From the NCBI GenBank assembly GCA_015233615.1, contig JADFXJ010000001.1, forward strand, positions 1 through 64,000: 64,000 nt of DNA. Reading direction: 5' to 3'. Numbering within the stretch: the first letter of the stretch is position 1; the number at the start of each line of letters is the position of its first letter. This document shows, one piece after another, positions 61,064 to 64,000 of this stretch. The DNA is from Nitrospirota bacterium (lineage in GTDB: Bacteria; Nitrospirota; Thermodesulfovibrionia; Thermodesulfovibrionales; Magnetobacteriaceae). The translations under genes were made by a program, and so were the position numbers. A model generated the notes under the pieces. It was not told the origin of the DNA. It did no database searches and saw only the letters and a list, made by a program, of their open reading frames with translations.

Positions 61064-61277
61064 CCTAAATGCTTAAGGGTTAGAAGGAATTCCTTTTTCG
61101 GTTATCTATGTCTATCCGGTCAAAGTTAGGTTGCTTTTTCTAGCCCAGAAAAAAGCCCGATGGCGTGTAAATGTCCGGAAATAGCTGCAACTTCCCGTAG
61201 TAACTCGCTTTTTTTCTGTCAGAATAAATTCACCGTGTTAGACGAATATATTGGCAGCCCTCCTATATCAATATATA

Positions 61278-61286
61278 TGTTATAAT
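61278..61286 (+). promoter_or_regulatory. Extended -10 promoter of the second hicB
   Basis: TGTTATAAT lies 24 bases before ATG 61310, and GAGGAGGGC provides the ribosome site between them. No good -35 at standard distance. Confidence 0.45.
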
Positions 61287-61309
61287 TTGTCTAAAGAGGA
61301 GGGCGTAAG

Positions 61310-61534
61310 ATGAGCGTATATAAGTTTTCAGTGGTAACCGAAAAGGATATCGAAAGCTATTTTGCTGTCTGTCCCGAGCTTCAAGGGTGCTACACACAGG
61401 TTGGTACTTATGAAGAGGTTCAGGAAAATATCAAAGATGCAATTCGGCTTCACATAGAAGACAGACTGGATAATGGGGAAGAGATTCTACAACCTGAATC
61501 AGTAAACCTAACCCTGATGGAAGTCGCAGTATGA
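61310..61534 (+). CDS. HicB-like antitoxin without DNA-binding domain
   Basis: The 74-residue protein has the HicB fold only (FSVVTEKDIESYFAVCPELQGCYTQVGTYEEVQENIKDAIRLHIEDRL). A strong GAGGAGG site precedes the ATG. Its TGA overlaps the ATG of a decayed hicA, the antitoxin-first order seen in many HicBA pairs. With the toxin dead it is now probably an orphan. Confidence 0.88.
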   Translation: MSVYKFSVVTEKDIESYFAVCPELQGCYTQVGTYEEVQENIKDAIRLHIEDRLDNGEEILQPESVNLTLMEVAV

Positions 61535-61690
61535 GCGAAAACATCCGAGAGTGACTGCTGCTGATACAATCAAAGTATTGGAAAGGGGTTGATTTGTCTT
61601 TTTGCGACAAAGCGAAAGCCACAAGATACACAAAAATAAGGAAGGTTAGAATTGGAACTGAAGATTTAAAGGCTATAAATCGGATTGACA
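61531..61690 (+). pseudogene. Decayed hicA toxin
   Basis: After the ATG at 61531, loss of one base in the GAAAA run shifts the frame. The frame beginning at 61542 reads HPRVTAADTIKVLERG, then a TGA, then FVFLRQSESHKIHKNKEG and a TAG at 61647. This matches the HicA core (..RVTAxDxIKVLERxGFVxxRQSGSHKIxK..), with the Gly before the catalytic SH changed to Glu. One frameshift and at least two stops make it non-functional. The remainder to 61917 shows nothing else. Confidence 0.8.
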
Positions 61691-61917
61691 TAGTTCAGCT
61701 AACATATCACAACCTTTTATGTATCTTGCATGTTCGCAATATTCGTGAGGATGTCATCTATTAAAATATCTTGAACAGTACCTATCATTGTATACCTTAA
61801 AGGAATCATTATTAGTTCTTCGTCGCTGATACTCATATCCGTATAATTTTTCCTCATAGAACTTATCAATTGACTAAGTTTTTCTCCCTTTATAATAAGA
61901 CGTTCATTCTGGTTATT

Positions 61918-62994
61918 TTAAAGATTAAATCCTAATAATTTATTAGTGTACCAGTCAATGTTATTACTTTCTAAGGTTAGCTCTAATACTTTGATATATT
62001 CCTCGAAGTCATCACAGTTTACAAATTCATTTTCTATAAATGAAATGATAGGCTCATTGTAATATGTAAATGCCTTATTATCTTTTAAAATAAAACTTAT
62101 ATACATCCAGAAAGCTTTAAACATTTCTAAATCAGATTTAATAGAATTCCTACGACTCTGTATATAGTAGATATCTTCGTGAGACAACAATCCCATAAAC
62201 TCAGGCGGCTCACCTTCTCCGTTTGCAACCTTTTGCATATTGTCATTAAACAATTTTATTTTCTTAGTGATATTATTCCAGGATGAGGATGGGTTACTAA
62301 ATGAATCGATAATTATGTTTCCAAATAAACCTTTAAGCAAGTCTTGCATAGAATCTTTCTCCCGTAGTATTTTTATATTCCCATCAAAATAATCCTCATT
62401 AGGATGTTTTAACTCTTTTTGCAGTAACGTGTTTTCTTGTAACTGTATACCACCACGCACTGGCCAGACATAACAATTACCCCGCTTATTATAGCCAGCT
62501 ACATGACCAAACCACATACCGACAATCAAGGCATGAGTTTTGGTAGAAGATGTAGTAGACGACCAATAATAATTTGATCTTGCTTTTATGAACCCTTGTT
62601 CGTTTAACCAGAGGTCTAAGAGCCCCTGTTCATCTTTAAAGGTTTTTGCTTCTAACGTATTTAGGAGGCTTGCAATTTCGTTTATATTTGGTAATCTCCA
62701 CTCACCAACTTTAGAGCCATCCGACAAGTCGCATTTTCCACTTTTAAAGCCATTTACAGCCTCAATAGCGCCGTACCAATCTTCCCAAAGACAATTAGCT
62801 TTCTTTAACCATATAAGACCCGTGAGATTGTCTGTTATAGTACCATTGTTATTATCGATAAATCTTGGGTTCGGCCAGGGGACTCCACATCGTAAATCAC
62901 CATCCTGACCTGAATTATAACAAGAAATCAAATTTCCAAACTGATCCCAACATTCTATTTGCCCTGTTTGCTGGAGATTGACAGTGTTATTCAT
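61918..62994 (-). CDS. DUF1566 (Lcl C-terminal) domain protein with helical tail
   Basis: The 358-residue protein begins with TGQIECWDQFGNLISCYNSGQDGD, the usual DUF1566 lead-in. The domain follows at about 40-185 (FIDNNNGTITDNLTGLIWLKKANC, GEWRLPNINEIASLLN, YYWSSTTSSTKTHALIVGMWFG, YVWPVRGG). Residues about 190-358 are an unrelated helical, charged domain I do not recognise. No signal peptide is present in this frame, unlike the family member at 36427, so it may act inside the cell or have a different start. Low GC. Confidence 0.8.
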   Translation of the reverse strand: MNNTVNLQQTGQIECWDQFGNLISCYNSGQDGDLRCGVPWPNPRFIDNNNGTITDNLTGLIWLKKANCLWEDWYGAIEAVNGFKSGKCDLSDGSKVGEWRLPNINEIASLLNTLEAKTFKDEQGLLDLWLNEQGFIKARSNYYWSSTTSSTKTHALIVGMWFGHVAGYNKRGNCYVWPVRGGIQLQENTLLQKELKHPNEDYFDGNIKILREKDSMQDLLKGLFGNIIIDSFSNPSSSWNNITKKIKLFNDNMQKVANGEGEPPEFMGLLSHEDIYYIQSRRNSIKSDLEMFKAFWMYISFILKDNKAFTYYNEPIISFIENEFVNCDDFEEYIKVLELTLESNNIDWYTNKLLGFNL

Positions 62995-63211
62995 AGATTT
63001 ATTATATTGATTAAAAGAAAAGTCAAGATATTTTCACAGGAATAATTTTAATTATATTTTAGCTTCATTCCACTTAAAACATAACCCTTTCAGATAACCG
63101 TATATGTTACAATTACATATGCCTAAACTGCTTATAGAATACTTGAGGGATGAAAGACTTCATAAACTGATAATATAGTAATCTAACGACAAGAACGTAA
63201 AAGGGGGCTTT

Positions 63212-64000
63212 ATGAAGCAAAGCGAAGCAATACCCGAAAGTGGAGTACCCAAACGCGGCATACTTCAACGACTGAAAGAGGGCATCGTACTTGGTGCCGA
63301 GGGATACCTCTTCGAGTTAGAACGGCGCGGATACTTAAAGGCAGGCCCCTACGTGCCCGAGGTGGTGCTCGATTACCCCGAAGCAGTAAAGGAGCTTCAC
63401 AGGGAGTTTTTACATGCAGGTTCCGAGGTAATGGTAGCCTTTACTTACTACGCCCATAGAGACAAGATGCGCGTCATAGGCAGAGAGGCAAACCTGGAGG
63501 AGCTTAACAGGCAGGCTTTGAGGCTCGCTATAGAAGTTGCAAACGAAGCTGCTAATAATGCCGCCCCTGAGGATGCCGCCCTCGTTGCCGGCAACTTGAG
63601 TAATACGTGGAAATATGACCCCGACGATCACGAAGCCTCCGAAAAGATAGTCGCACCCATGTTTGAGGAGCAGGCCGCGTGGGCAAAGGAAGAAGGCGTG
63701 GACTTCATAATAGCCGAAACATTCAGCCACGTGGGAGAGGCCCTGATTGCACTGAAGGCCATCAAACAAACGGGCCTGCCTTCAATGGTTACATTCATTC
63801 CCATCTACGAGCGCTCCCTGGACGGCCACACCTGGGAGGACGCGTGTAAAATGCTCGAAGATAGCGGCGCAGACATCGTAGGACTGAACTGCGGCAGGGG
63901 CCCAAACACCATGAACGGGTTTCTGAGGTCATTAAGGAAAAAGGCAGGCTCCTACCTGGCCGCTCAACCGGTCGCTTACAGGACTACGGAAAAGCAGCCG
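63212..64000 (+). CDS. Betaine-homocysteine S-methyltransferase-like protein, 5' part
   Basis: The frame is open to the window edge (263 codons) and is absent from the track. It resembles BHMT: RGYLKAGPYVPEVVLDYPEAVKELHREFLHAGSEVMVAFTYYAHRDKM, then LVAGNLSNTWKY, DFIIAETFSHVGEALIAL, and GLNCGRG, where the Cys is the first zinc ligand. The final GGCC zinc pair would lie beyond the edge. BHMT moves a methyl group from glycine betaine (or a related donor) to homocysteine. ATG 63212 follows AAGGGGG. Donor not certain. Confidence 0.85.
   Translation, partial: MKQSEAIPESGVPKRGILQRLKEGIVLGAEGYLFELERRGYLKAGPYVPEVVLDYPEAVKELHREFLHAGSEVMVAFTYYAHRDKMRVIGREANLEELNRQALRLAIEVANEAANNAAPEDAALVAGNLSNTWKYDPDDHEASEKIVAPMFEEQAAWAKEEGVDFIIAETFSHVGEALIALKAIKQTGLPSMVTFIPIYERSLDGHTWEDACKMLEDSGADIVGLNCGRGPNTMNGFLRSLRKKAGSYLAAQPVAYRTTEKQP

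Overview
The window looks like a chromosomal segment of a Gram-negative, anaerobic or microaerophilic, metabolically versatile bacterium. Many starts are TTG or GTG with good GGAGG sites. The gene mix is an octaheme HAO-family cytochrome, a NosL system, membrane [NiFe] hydrogenase, BioW-type biotin synthesis, many PAS/REC kinases and SPASM radical SAM enzymes. This would fit Nitrospirota or a neighbouring Desulfobacterota-like lineage, but I cannot assign the organism from sequence alone.

Layout. 1-831 is the 5' end of a type III restriction Mod gene. 1.1-8.8 kb carries corA, an O2/iron-sensor-like metallo-beta-lactamase fused to GGDEF, two linked histidine kinases and a Crp/Fnr regulator. 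9-14.9 kb carries acylphosphatase, a methyltransferase, a glycosyltransferase, bioB, bioW, a lipid kinase and a GspC-like protein. 14.9-21.9 kb is an island of four radical SAM proteins plus a glycosyltransferase, rich in short tandem repeats. 22.1-23.9 kb is an AT-rich block with RNase HIII. 24.4-31.2 kb carries the octaheme cytochrome, a cyclase-family hydrolase and a NosL / ABC transporter / polytopic membrane protein operon. 31.7-37.6 kb carries small zinc-ribbon and Met-rich secreted proteins, an SdpI-like protein and an orphan kinase. 37.7-38.6 kb is a graveyard of repeats, with a group II intron 5' fragment and a MITE. 38.7-45.4 kb carries a Cys-rich microprotein, fdhD, TauE/SafE, HPP, fumC and a two-component pair. 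45.9-53.2 kb carries SulP with a universal stress protein and a four-gene hydrogenase operon. 53.3-61.7 kb carries toxin-antitoxin-like modules (two of them decayed), a haem-c chemoreceptor with a REC-kinase, and secreted proteins. 62-64 kb carries a DUF1566 protein and a partial betaine-homocysteine methyltransferase.

How it works together. Two near-identical TGAT-N4-ATCA palindromes lie in the divergent promoter regions of the octaheme cytochrome/cyclase pair and of TauE/HPP. A Crp/Fnr regulator with a compatible recognition helix is encoded in the window, which suggests one anaerobic or nitrogen-oxide regulon. The NosL cluster and the Met-rich exported proteins suggest attention to copper. 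The hydrogenase feeds a cytochrome b; its small subunit has CxxD where the proximal-cluster CxxC is expected. Sensory genes are unusually dense: a diiron-type sensor, a haem-c chemoreceptor and five histidine kinases.

Limits: no database search or folding was possible. Promoter and operator calls are by eye, and no tRNA, rRNA or CRISPR array was seen.
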